Positions 7,910 to 15,952 of a stretch of DNA of 64,000 nt are shown here, piece by piece; position 1 is the stretch's first letter, and every line of letters starts with the position of its first letter. The stretch comes from Oceanospirillum sp048264105 (GTDB taxonomy: Bacteria; Pseudomonadota; Gammaproteobacteria; Pseudomonadales; Halomonadaceae): assembly GCA_048264105.1 (NCBI GenBank), contig JBLXDJ010000010.1, forward strand, positions 1 to 64,000. Direction: 5' to 3'. The position numbers and the translations under genes were made by a program. Below the pieces are notes generated by a model that was not told where the DNA came from, made no database searches, and was given only the letters and a program-made list of their open reading frames with translations.

Positions 7910-9199
7910 ATGAACCCGTCGCTGCTCAGACCTGCTCCTGTTTTTCTGATCCTTGCATTTTTGAGCAGCGCTCTCTCGCTGTATCAGCATGAGCACAGCA
8001 TCCTGCTAACAGCCTTTGCGTCTTACATGGCCTATTCCCTGATCTGCATACGAAGCTTCTCCCCGGTGAAGCTTGCCTTGCTGCTGATCAGTCTGACGAT
8101 CTACCTCTATTTCAGTGTGGTAACGCCCGAAGCCAGTCTGCGAATTGAAAAAAGCCTGGTTATTTTCTGCGCCTTTATTCTGGCAGCAACAACGCTGAAA
8201 ATTGCGACGGTGAATATCAGTTCATTGCAGGAGCTGCGTGAGATCATCGCGGAAATGGGGCGCAATAAACAGAAGACATCTGTGGCTATCGCCAGTCTTG
8301 GCTCTGGAGCCTTCATTAGTTTTGGTGCTATCCCTCTGATCTACAACCTGTTCAACAGCAACCGGGATCTGGCGCTACCGATCCAGAGGGGCTTCTCTCT
8401 GATCCCGATGATCTCGCCTTTTTCTGTGACCTTTGTACTGATGACCACCATGCTTTTTCCGGTGGACTTCAATACCGTCTTTGAACATGCGCTGCCAATT
8501 GTCAGCGTGTTTCTGGCGATCGCCATTCTGGACAGTATCCGTCGGGATAAAACAGCCGCACCGGCTAAACGGGAACTCAGACAGGTCGACCACAAGCGAC
8601 TCATGTTGTCCGCCTTCTACCTGATGAGCTGCGTCCTGATTATCGCCTTGGTGTATTTCCTTTCTGAGCTGCCGTTGTCTAAATCATTTATCCCCGCATC
8701 GATCCTGATACTGACAGCAACCGCGCTGCTTACCGGTAAGCAAAAAGCGATTCAGCAAGAGATCGTCAAGTCATCAGCAACCTTCCACAGCGAAGCCACC
8801 ATCCTGTTATTTTCGGCCGCTATCGGAAGCCTGATTACCGAAGTAAACCGCCAGACCCAGTGGGTCGATCTGTCTCCGTATCTGCATAGCCCGATCATTA
8901 CTCTGATCCTGCCGATAATCATCATAGGTGCCTCAGCTCTGGCAATATCACCTCTGATTACCGTCGCTATTCTGTGCAGCTTTATTGCCCCTTACGCCGA
9001 CCAGATCACCAACAAAGAAGCCTTTTACCTGTGCATTACGGCCGGTTGGTCTCTGTCTATGTGCATCTCACCTATCTCGATCACCAATCTTCTGATCGCC
9101 CGTGAAACCGGTATTCCGGTACGGCAGCTTTACCGAACAAACTACCTTTATTTATCACTATGTATTTTGGTCTTAACCCTAGTCAGCATCTTTGGATAA
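7910..9199 (+). CDS. Polytopic membrane protein, probable carboxylate/ion permease
   Basis: I do not recognise a named family. The 429-residue product is strongly hydrophobic with about ten to twelve membrane segments. A motif of the form ISPxSxT occurs once in each half (MISPFSVTF near 167 and CISPISITN near 383), with a related AISPLITVAI between them. Such paired motifs suggest a two-fold repeat transporter like those of the ion-transporter (DASS/ArsB/CitM) superfamily. It lies 21 bases after the acyl-CoA ligase and its stop is next to a thioesterase start, so it probably moves a substrate or product of this pathway. Function is inferred from position only. Confidence 0.6.
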   Translation: MNPSLLRPAPVFLILAFLSSALSLYQHEHSILLTAFASYMAYSLICIRSFSPVKLALLLISLTIYLYFSVVTPEASLRIEKSLVIFCAFILAATTLKIATVNISSLQELREIIAEMGRNKQKTSVAIASLGSGAFISFGAIPLIYNLFNSNRDLALPIQRGFSLIPMISPFSVTFVLMTTMLFPVDFNTVFEHALPIVSVFLAIAILDSIRRDKTAAPAKRELRQVDHKRLMLSAFYLMSCVLIIALVYFLSELPLSKSFIPASILILTATALLTGKQKAIQQEIVKSSATFHSEATILLFSAAIGSLITEVNRQTQWVDLSPYLHSPIITLILPIIIIGASALAISPLITVAILCSFIAPYADQITNKEAFYLCITAGWSLSMCISPISITNLLIARETGIPVRQLYRTNYLYLSLCILVLTLVSIFG

Positions 9200-9203
9200 C
9201 AGA

Positions 9204-9593
9204 ATGAGCAAGTCAGCCAACAGTGGTTTTTTTGAAGATATGAATATTGAGATTCAGGAGTGGAATGAATCCTCAATCACCCTGCATTCTCAACTGGAGC
9301 CCAGATTCATCAACCGTCAGAATGTCGCCCACGGGGGCTATCTGTGCGCGTTAATGGATATTGCAGCGGCTATGGCCGGAACCTATTCCGAAGACAACAG
9401 CCGGTACGCCTCCACACTATCACTGAACAGCAACTTTATTGCGCCCGTTAAAGGCCGTTATGTCAAAGTCTGCGCCAGCATGACCGGACGCGGTCGTAAA
9501 ATCTTCTTCAGTGAAGTCCGGGCCTACGACGATGACGGCACCCTTGCGGCAACCGCACAGGGTACGCTGCGCTATCGTGGCGGTAGCGAGTAA
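9204..9593 (+). CDS. PaaI-type hotdog-fold thioesterase
   Basis: A hotdog protein of about 129 residues. The motif NRQNVAHGGYLCALMDIAAAMAG matches the active-site region of PaaI-like acyl-CoA thioesterases, which hydrolyse dead-end or excess acyl-CoA and release CoA. The ATG at 9204 is preferred; a TTG at 9192 would overlap the permease stop codon. It is the last gene of the ligase-permease operon. It may free CoA trapped in unproductive esters of the degraded acid. Confidence 0.75.
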   Translation: MSKSANSGFFEDMNIEIQEWNESSITLHSQLEPRFINRQNVAHGGYLCALMDIAAAMAGTYSEDNSRYASTLSLNSNFIAPVKGRYVKVCASMTGRGRKIFFSEVRAYDDDGTLAATAQGTLRYRGGSE

Positions 9594-9974
9594 TTCCCCC
9601 ACCCTTCCCTCTGACAGGCATGGCACGCCATGCCTTCTTTGATTTCGGTATAACCTGCATTTCTTTCAGGCCATCACTCGCCTGTCCAAACCGCCCTGCC
9701 GTTCAAACCGCCCCGCCGTTCAAACCGCCCTGCTGTTCAGGCCGTCCCCAAGTTATCCAGACAAACCCAAGTGCCGAAAGGCTATCCGTCATTGCCCCGT
9801 CCATCAGCAGGATCGTAAGGTACCTCAACGCTTTGAAGCGGCTGAGAACTGGCGACAGAACACAACGGGAAAACAGTCAGAGAAAGGGAAAAGGGACTGG
9901 GAAGGAGGAAGGAGAAGAAGAAGGAGAAGGAACCAGCGAACAGCTGAGGGATAAAAAGGGCTTTTGACCGTGCC
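9594..9974. other. Gene-free gap with 17-bp repeats and a purine tract
   Basis: No gene is supported here; the open frame 9620-9967 has a low-complexity product and no ribosome site. The stretch contains three 17-bp tandem repeats (9691-9741) and a strand-biased purine tract (9879-9932). Confidence 0.6.
9691..9741. repeat. Three 17-bp tandem repeats
   Basis: Units CCGCCCTGCCGTTCAAA, CCGCCCCGCCGTTCAAA and CCGCCCTGCTGTTCAGG follow each other without a spacer. Unit 2 differs from unit 1 at one base, unit 3 at three. They lie downstream of the thioesterase gene. Confidence 0.85.
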
Positions 9975-10003
9975 AAAAAAACCCTGCCTTTAACAAGGCA
10001 GGG
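9975..10003 (-). terminator. Rho-independent terminator of the TRAP operon
   Basis: On the minus strand a 9-bp stem CCCTGCCTT/AAGGCAGGG with a 4-base loop is followed by seven T. It lies 34 bases beyond the dctM stop codon. Confidence 0.9.
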
Positions 10004-10037
10004 CGAGCCCTAAGATGCTGAAGAAAGGGTTCGAAAA

Positions 10038-11369
10038 TTAAAATGATGTGTTCGGTAACAACAGGGATATAACCGGGAAGGCGATCAGGGCGATCAGCAC
10101 CAGCAGGTCTATCGCCAGGAAGCGCATCACCCCCATAAAGATCTCGCCAACCTCAACCCGTCCGCGTATCACACTACCGATCACAAACACATTAAGGCCA
10201 ACCGGAGGCGTGATCAGACTGATTTCCAGCAGCTTAACCACCACCACACCGAACCAGATCAGATTCAGGCCATAACCTTCCACCATAGGAATCAGAAACG
10301 GCAGGGTCAGCACCAGAATACCCAGCGGGTCCAGAAACATACCCAGCACCAGATAAATAACGGCAATCATGGCCAGCAGCAACCACAGCGACAGATCCAT
10401 CTGCGTAATCATCTCCGCGATGGATGGCGCAATCCCGGTCAGAGCGATAAAACCAACAAAGATCTTGGCACCTGCCGCAATAAAGAAGATAGATGTCGTT
10501 TGCAGACAGGTCTCCTTTACCGAATCGAGAAATTTCGCCCAATTCAGTTTCTTCTGCTTAATGCCCACCAAAATAGCGATGGTGGTGCTCACACCGGCAG
10601 CCTCTGTGGCGGTAAAGAAACCACTGTAGATACCACCAATGATGATCAGAAACAGAAACACCACCGGCCAGCAATCCAGCGCCACCTTAAGACGGCTTTC
10701 GTGGCGGTCAGACTCAATAGCAGGCGCATCTGATGGCTTACGCTTCACCCAGATAAAAATCACCAGGATATAGGCCAGCAGGGATAAAATCCCCGGCAGT
10801 ACACCCGCCAGAAAGAGTTTATTGATCGATACTTCGGTAAAAATGCCGTAGATAATAAAAAGTACACTTGGTGGAATCAAAGAACCCAATGTTCCACCCA
10901 CAGCCACTGATGAACTGGCTAACTTTTTGTTATAGCCTGCATCCAGCATTTCCGGAACACAGATGCGTCCCATAGCCGATGCACAGGCCATACTTGAACC
11001 GGTAATCGCCGAGAAACCCGCGCAACCAAATACCGAAGCCATTGCCACACCACCGGGCAGCTTCAGTAACCAAACACGGGCTGCTTTATAGATATCACCG
11101 GTCATTCCGGTGTGATACGCAATATGTCCCAGCAGGATAAAGAGCGGGATCATACTCAGATCATAAGAGTGCACCAGCTCATAGGTATTACCTGCAATCA
11201 TAGACAGCGTTGGTCTTAAAGCCCGTTCAACATCCATCCCTTTATGGATAAAGAAGATAAAGATGAAGAGCGATGAAACCCCTGCCAGAGTGAAAGAGAT
11301 CGGAACGCGAATAGCCAGTAAAAGCAGTGCACAAAGAAACCCAATGCCACCTAATATAATGGGGTCCAT
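10038..11369 (-). CDS. dctM: TRAP transporter large permease
   Basis: A 443-residue DctM-type subunit, the sodium-coupled translocating part of a tripartite TRAP carrier. It has a dozen hydrophobic segments and typical sequences such as GCAGFSAITGSSMACASAMG near residue 115 and SLIPPSVLFIIYGIFTEVS. The ATG is 3 bases after the dctQ stop, with GAGGAG upstream. With dctQ and dctP it forms a complete three-gene TRAP set that carries an organic acid across the inner membrane. Confidence 0.92.
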   Translation of the reverse strand: MDPIILGGIGFLCALLLLAIRVPISFTLAGVSSLFIFIFFIHKGMDVERALRPTLSMIAGNTYELVHSYDLSMIPLFILLGHIAYHTGMTGDIYKAARVWLLKLPGGVAMASVFGCAGFSAITGSSMACASAMGRICVPEMLDAGYNKKLASSSVAVGGTLGSLIPPSVLFIIYGIFTEVSINKLFLAGVLPGILSLLAYILVIFIWVKRKPSDAPAIESDRHESRLKVALDCWPVVFLFLIIIGGIYSGFFTATEAAGVSTTIAILVGIKQKKLNWAKFLDSVKETCLQTTSIFFIAAGAKIFVGFIALTGIAPSIAEMITQMDLSLWLLLAMIAVIYLVLGMFLDPLGILVLTLPFLIPMVEGYGLNLIWFGVVVVKLLEISLITPPVGLNVFVIGSVIRGRVEVGEIFMGVMRFLAIDLLVLIALIAFPVISLLLPNTSF

Positions 11370-11372
11370 CGA

Positions 11373-11900
11373 TCAACTCTCCTCAATTCTGTCATCAGAA
11401 TCAGTACGGGCAGCGAGGTAGTTCACATCATTCAAATAAGCCGCCTTCAGGTCCTGAAAAAAGATAATAACTAACCGGATATAGAACAGAGCAAAGCCGA
11501 CAAAAAAGGCTAAACGGCCCGGCCATTCAGGCAGCTCAAGTTCTCCGAAAAAATAGGCACCGCTGGACATCGCATGACTGAAAGATCCCCAGGCTGCGAA
11601 AGCCACCAGAAACATCGGGAAAAGAACAATGAACGAGCCAAACGCCAAAATAACTAGCCGAAGACGACGACTCAGAAGCTTAAATAAAAAGTCGATGGCA
11701 ATGTGGTGATACTTGGCCGTGACATACGCCAGTGGCAGGAACACACCACCCACCATCAATTCACCCACAATCGTGACGACATCAGGCACACCGGTATTAA
11801 AGAAATTTCTCAGTAAAACCGTCAGCGTGATCATCACACCCAAAGCAACAATGCAAAAACCCGCAACATATAAAAAGAGTTCTTCTATTTTCTTTAGCAT
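11373..11900 (-). CDS. dctQ: TRAP transporter small permease
   Basis: A 175-residue DctQ-type subunit with four hydrophobic segments and the family motif VPDVVTIVGELMVGGVFLPLAY. It starts at an ATG preceded by GAGGAGG. It lies between dctP (39-base gap) and dctM (3-base gap). The subunit scaffolds the large permease and the periplasmic binding protein. Confidence 0.9.
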   Translation of the reverse strand: MLKKIEELFLYVAGFCIVALGVMITLTVLLRNFFNTGVPDVVTIVGELMVGGVFLPLAYVTAKYHHIAIDFLFKLLSRRLRLVILAFGSFIVLFPMFLVAFAAWGSFSHAMSSGAYFFGELELPEWPGRLAFFVGFALFYIRLVIIFFQDLKAAYLNDVNYLAARTDSDDRIEES

Positions 11901-11939
11901 AAGGCCTCCTCGAAGACCCCTTCCCTGGGGTCACTACAA

Positions 11940-12983
11940 TTAGCGTTCCCAGGGATAGCCTGAGGTTTCTTTCTCATGCTTATACTTGGCCATTAGGTCC
12001 TGATACTTTTTAAGCAAACGCTCACCATCAATTCCAGTACCATTTGCTTTCTCTACCCAATCATTAAAATAGTTGTTGCTCTGATCAATCAGGCTTTTAC
12101 TGACAGATGCTGGAAGCTCATTAGAGATCATCCCGCGCTGTACCAGCTTCTCCTCTCCAGCAACCTCATTGGCAATCACGTTGCGACCATGATGATTGGC
12201 AAAATCGGCTGAAACCTCACTCAGAATCTTACGCTGCGAAGGACTCAGACTCTTGTAAACATCATTGTTGATATAGATACCCAGCCCAGAGAAGATCCCC
12301 CAGTTGAGCTTGGTTATATATTTGGCAACTTCGTCATGCTTAAGAGCAGCAGAAGCGCTCAGATAAGTTTGCGCACAATCAATCAGACCGGTATCCAGCC
12401 CCTGATAGACTTTATAAACTGACATGTTGACCTGGCTGGCACCGTTATCCCCTAGAACATGTCCGTAAACACCGATCCCACGAAGTTTTTTGCCGTCCAG
12501 ATCAGATAACGACGTAATCGGCTGATCTTTACAGATCAGGTTAACCTGGCCCACGCTGTAGGAGGTCAGCAGGTGTAAATTCTGACGCGCCAGTTGTTTC
12601 TCGACCTGACCGTCTCTTACGAATTCATTAATGGCTTGAATACCAACCCAAGGGTCCTGATTGTCGAATGGCAGATCTCCGATTCCGGTCGATATCAGCT
12701 CACGAGGGAAATACCCCTGAATGATACTGCCCATATCAGCCACGCCCGTACTGATAGCCTGACGTGCAGCCTTAGCTTTAAACAGTGCTCCCCCCCACTG
12801 AATATCAATTTTCAGATCGCCGCCGGAACGCTGTTCTACCTGATCAGCAAACCACTGAACATCTGCAGCCCGGGCACCACGGTTGGGGGCTGGCTCACCA
12901 AAAGTTAGCGTGGTTGCAGCCTGAGCGGTCCCCACCAGAGATGTTAACAGAACACCTGCAAGGCACTTTTTGAAGAATTTCAT
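11940..12983 (-). CDS. dctP: TRAP transporter substrate-binding protein
   Basis: A 347-residue periplasmic binding protein. The N-terminus is a clear signal peptide (MKFFKKCLAGVLLTSLVGTAQA). The DctP fold is shown by the conserved stretch LDGKKLRGIGVYGHVLGDNGA and by GLDTGLIDCAQTYLSASA. It is the first gene of the TRAP operon, behind a perfect palindromic operator. Given the neighbouring CoA-based pathway, the ligand is probably the acid that the adjacent ligase activates; that is inference. Confidence 0.9.
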   Translation of the reverse strand: MKFFKKCLAGVLLTSLVGTAQAATTLTFGEPAPNRGARAADVQWFADQVEQRSGGDLKIDIQWGGALFKAKAARQAISTGVADMGSIIQGYFPRELISTGIGDLPFDNQDPWVGIQAINEFVRDGQVEKQLARQNLHLLTSYSVGQVNLICKDQPITSLSDLDGKKLRGIGVYGHVLGDNGASQVNMSVYKVYQGLDTGLIDCAQTYLSASAALKHDEVAKYITKLNWGIFSGLGIYINNDVYKSLSPSQRKILSEVSADFANHHGRNVIANEVAGEEKLVQRGMISNELPASVSKSLIDQSNNYFNDWVEKANGTGIDGERLLKKYQDLMAKYKHEKETSGYPWER

Positions 12984-13402
12984 TGCCGTACTCCATTTTG
13001 TTTTTATTTTTATTTCGCATTGCGAAATACTATACCGCGATAAACATGTTAGACTTTACATAACGGACTTACTTATCGCAACTTTTAAATCGCAGAATGA
13101 AACTGCCGACCGAAATGTGAACTTAATTTTCTACAAGCGAAGTTCAATAACCTAAACAAGAAGCACTGAAACCCTTGTCCGTATCTGAATGGATCTCGAA
13201 TATTAGAAGAAATGCTAAAAGCAGTATTCACCGGCTCTTTAGCGATAGGGTTCTATAATTAAAGCCCACAAAATGTATAATGAAACACAGTTTTGCAGAC
13301 TACCTCGCATTGATTCTCTAAACAAAAGTGTGCAGTACAATCAGAGCAGCAGCGAAGGTCCTAAAGGCAATAAAAGCGAACAGTTCGGAATGGCGGAGCA
13401 CT
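12984..13402. promoter_or_regulatory. Divergent promoter region of dctPQM and the IclR regulator
   Basis: A 419-base AT-rich gap. It contains the perfect palindrome at 13011-13029, with a TATAGT -10-like element next to it on the minus strand reading toward dctP. On the plus strand a TATAAT (13276-13281) and a half-site CGCATTG at 13306 lie upstream of the regulator. No gene is supported. Confidence 0.6.
13011..13029. promoter_or_regulatory. 19-bp palindromic operator before the TRAP operon
   Basis: TATTTCGCATTGCGAAATA is a perfect inverted repeat with 9-base arms around a central T. It lies 28 bases upstream of the dctP start and overlaps the end of a TATAGT element, a position suited to repression. 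An IclR-type gene is divergently encoded next to it, and IclR proteins bind palindromes of this size. Confidence 0.75.
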
Positions 13403-14200
13403 ATGCAGGAATTTTTTGATTATCAGAGCGGTAAATCCAAAGAAGATAAAGACCGTAAGTTTGTTGAAGCACTGGCACGGGGACTGGAAATTCTGAGAGC
13501 ATTTGGCCAAAAAGGCGGTGTACTGGGAAATCAGGATATTGCCGCGATTACAGGCCTGCCAAAACCCACTGTATCCCGCCTGACCTATACACTAACCAAG
13601 CTGGGTTATCTGACCTATTCACCCAGTCTTGAGAAATATCAGCTGGACTCAGGCGTACTCGCTTTAGGCAGTGCCTACACCAACCAGCTTCAGGTACGTC
13701 AGGTTGCGCAACCCTATATGGATGCTATGGCCAAACGAGCTCAGGTATCCATTGGACTGGCGACCCGCGAAAGACTCTCCATGATTTTCGTCGCTTACAG
13801 CCGCAGCGATGATGCTCAGTCTCTGCGGGTTGAAGTTGGCTCTTTATTACCCATGGCAACCAGTGCTATTGGTCGTGCTTTTCTGGCAATGATTACTCAG
13901 GAAGAACGAGAGTTCTTTATGTCCTATATCCAGAAAAAGCATGAAGAGAACTGGCCTGAAATAAAAGCGGGTATTGATGCCGCACTCGAGGAATACCGCG
14001 AAAAAGGTTACACCTCAGCCTATGGTGTCTGGGACCGTAACGTTAACTCCGTTGCCGTTCCGCTGAAACTTCGGGATGACAAGATCGTCTGCCTGAGCTG
14101 TGGCGGCCCGTCTTATATCTTCAGCAAAGAGCACCTTGAAAATGTACTCGCCCCTCAGCTGATCCACCTTGGCCGGGATATTATGGGAGCCGGTGTCTGA
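13403..14200 (+). CDS. IclR-family transcriptional regulator
   Basis: A 265-residue regulator from the ATG at 13403 (MQEFFDYQSGKSKEDKDRKF), which has a GGAG site 6 bases upstream; the frame opens earlier but without a ribosome site. The winged helix-turn-helix (about 20-85) reads FVEALARGLEILRAFGQKGG then GLPKPTVSRLTYTLTKLGYL. The C-terminal effector domain follows, ending with a segment rich in the usual IclR ligand-pocket sequence (NVLAPQLIHLGRDI). It likely controls the divergent TRAP operon and possibly the catabolic operons that carry similar operator sequences. Confidence 0.85.
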   Translation: MQEFFDYQSGKSKEDKDRKFVEALARGLEILRAFGQKGGVLGNQDIAAITGLPKPTVSRLTYTLTKLGYLTYSPSLEKYQLDSGVLALGSAYTNQLQVRQVAQPYMDAMAKRAQVSIGLATRERLSMIFVAYSRSDDAQSLRVEVGSLLPMATSAIGRAFLAMITQEEREFFMSYIQKKHEENWPEIKAGIDAALEEYREKGYTSAYGVWDRNVNSVAVPLKLRDDKIVCLSCGGPSYIFSKEHLENVLAPQLIHLGRDIMGAGV

Positions 14201-14234
14201 GCTCTTTTAGCCCAGATCAATCCGAAGCAGCAGC

Positions 14235-14272
14235 AAAAAAAACGGCCATGGTCTATACCAATGGCCGTTTTT
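14235..14272. terminator. Bidirectional terminator between iclR-type gene and argD
   Basis: A stem AACGGCCAT/ATGGCCGTT (14241-14269) is flanked by A on the left and T on the right, so it can end both converging transcripts. Confidence 0.85.
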
Positions 14273-14299
14273 CATCACCGTTTTATTCAGCTCAGATTC

Positions 14300-15523
14300 T
14301 TAAGCCTTAGCCGCCTCCAGCACCTTAGCAATCGCTTCACCCAGCTTCGCCATACCTTCACGGATATCGGACTCAGGGATGATCAGAGACGGAGCAAAAC
14401 GGATCACGTTAGGACCGGCTACCAGCATCATCAGACCTTCAGCGCGTGCTGCCGCCAGGAACTCACCCGCTTTACCGTGCCACTCTTCGATCAGCTCAGC
14501 ACCGATCAGCAGGCCGCTGCCACGTACTTCTTTGAAGATTCCGAAACGTTCATTCAGCTTGTTCAGCTCTTCGTTGAAGATCGCATTACGGGTTGCGACA
14601 CCGGACAACACTTCAGGGGTGTTGACGATATCCAGAACCTTTTCTGCCACAGCACAGGCCAGCGGGTTACCGCCATAGGTGCTGCCATGAGTACCAAAGC
14701 CCAGGCTTGGAGCAACTTTGTCGCTGCACAACATAGCGCCGATCGGGAAACCGCCACCCAGAGATTTAGCCGTGGTCAGTACATCCGGGATTACGCCGCT
14801 TTCCATGTAAGCGTACAGGTGACCGGTACGGCCTACACCGGTTTGCACTTCATCAAATACCAGCAGGGCATTGTGCTGATCACACAGCTCGCGAACACCT
14901 TTCAGGAAATCTGCATCACCCGGAACAACACCACCTTCACCCTGCGTTGGCTCAAGTACTACACCACAGGTTTTATCGGAGATCAGGGCTTTCAGGGATT
15001 CCAGGTTGTTAAACTCAGCGTGCTCAATAGCACCCGGAGCCGGTTCAAAACCTTCGCGGTATTTAGGCTGACCACCCACAGAAACGGTGAACAGGGTACG
15101 GCCGTGGAAACCCTGTTTGAAAGAGATAATCTCGTTCTTTTCAGGACCAAAGTTGTCGTATGCGTATTTACGGATCAGCTTGAATGCCGCTTCGTTGGCT
15201 TCTGCACCGGAGTTACAGAAGAAGACTTTGTCAGCGAAGGTCGCATCAGTCAGTTTCTTGGCCAGACGCAGAGCAGGCTCGTTGGTGAAGACGTTACTCA
15301 GGTGCCACAGGGTATCCGCCTGTGCTTTCAGAGTCGCGACCAGTTCAGGGTGACAGTGACCCAGAGCATTTACCGCAATACCACCGGCAAAATCAATATA
15401 TTCGTTGTTGTCCTGATCCCAAACGCGAGAACCTTCACCGCGCACCGGCACCATTTGCTGCGGGTTGTAGTTCGGTACCATTACTTCATCGAACAGTGCG
15501 CGGGTTACGTTTTGTGTTGTCAT
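14300..15523 (-). CDS. argD: Acetylornithine/succinylornithine aminotransferase family
   Basis: A 407-residue class III PLP aminotransferase. It carries the cofactor motif LLVFDEVQTGVGRTG (near 225) and the PLP lysine in TTAKSLGGGFPIGAML (near 255). The sequence matches the ArgD/AstC/AruC group, which acts on N-acetylornithine in arginine synthesis or N-succinylornithine in arginine catabolism. It is monocistronic and ends at a shared terminator. The divergent GATase1-AraC regulator next to it recalls the arginine-catabolism setting of pseudomonads, so AstC/AruC is a real alternative to ArgD. Confidence 0.85.
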   Translation of the reverse strand: MTTQNVTRALFDEVMVPNYNPQQMVPVRGEGSRVWDQDNNEYIDFAGGIAVNALGHCHPELVATLKAQADTLWHLSNVFTNEPALRLAKKLTDATFADKVFFCNSGAEANEAAFKLIRKYAYDNFGPEKNEIISFKQGFHGRTLFTVSVGGQPKYREGFEPAPGAIEHAEFNNLESLKALISDKTCGVVLEPTQGEGGVVPGDADFLKGVRELCDQHNALLVFDEVQTGVGRTGHLYAYMESGVIPDVLTTAKSLGGGFPIGAMLCSDKVAPSLGFGTHGSTYGGNPLACAVAEKVLDIVNTPEVLSGVATRNAIFNEELNKLNERFGIFKEVRGSGLLIGAELIEEWHGKAGEFLAAARAEGLMMLVAGPNVIRFAPSLIIPESDIREGMAKLGEAIAKVLEAAKA

Positions 15524-15952
15524 CTCTGTCTCTACCTCGTGAGCCCGCAGGAAAGTTACCCGGGCTGTTTATCATTGTTCTTTGTAGCCCCCATCCCGGA
15601 TGTACCACGGAACGGTCACCATGAATGGAAGAGCCACAGAAATTTATTTCATCGGGTGTGTTTAACCCGCCCTAACGAAACCGGCTATGCTGAAACAGAG
15701 CTTTGGCGACAAGCTGCTGATTTCTGAAGGCTTGTTAAAAGGCCGGGAACAACCGGAAAACCTGTTATTACAGTATCGGTAAAAGTGACTCGGGTTAACA
15801 TAGCCAGATTTGTTATAGCGCGACACAAACTTGCTCTAAGCTGACATTTCTTAAAGTGCCGGCAGTTATCAAACCCGTAAACCGGTATTCTTAGGCCATT
15901 CAAGCTCACCGGAAACATTCTGTCTGAGACGAACATTCAGGAGACGACCCCG
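15524..15952. other. Gene-free divergent gap between argD and the AraC-type regulator
   Basis: A 429-base stretch without a supported gene. It must contain the promoters of both flanking genes, but I could not fix a convincing -35/-10 pair, operator or hairpin. Confidence 0.4.

Noticed and set aside
9620..9967. 115-codon open frame in the gap after the thioesterase
   Set aside because: The product is made of translated tandem repeats and purine tract (Pro- and Glu/Lys/Gly-rich), with no ribosome site.
14261..15727. 488-codon open frame on the plus strand
   Set aside because: It lies opposite the well-supported aminotransferase gene and its product resembles no protein; a shadow caused by codon bias.
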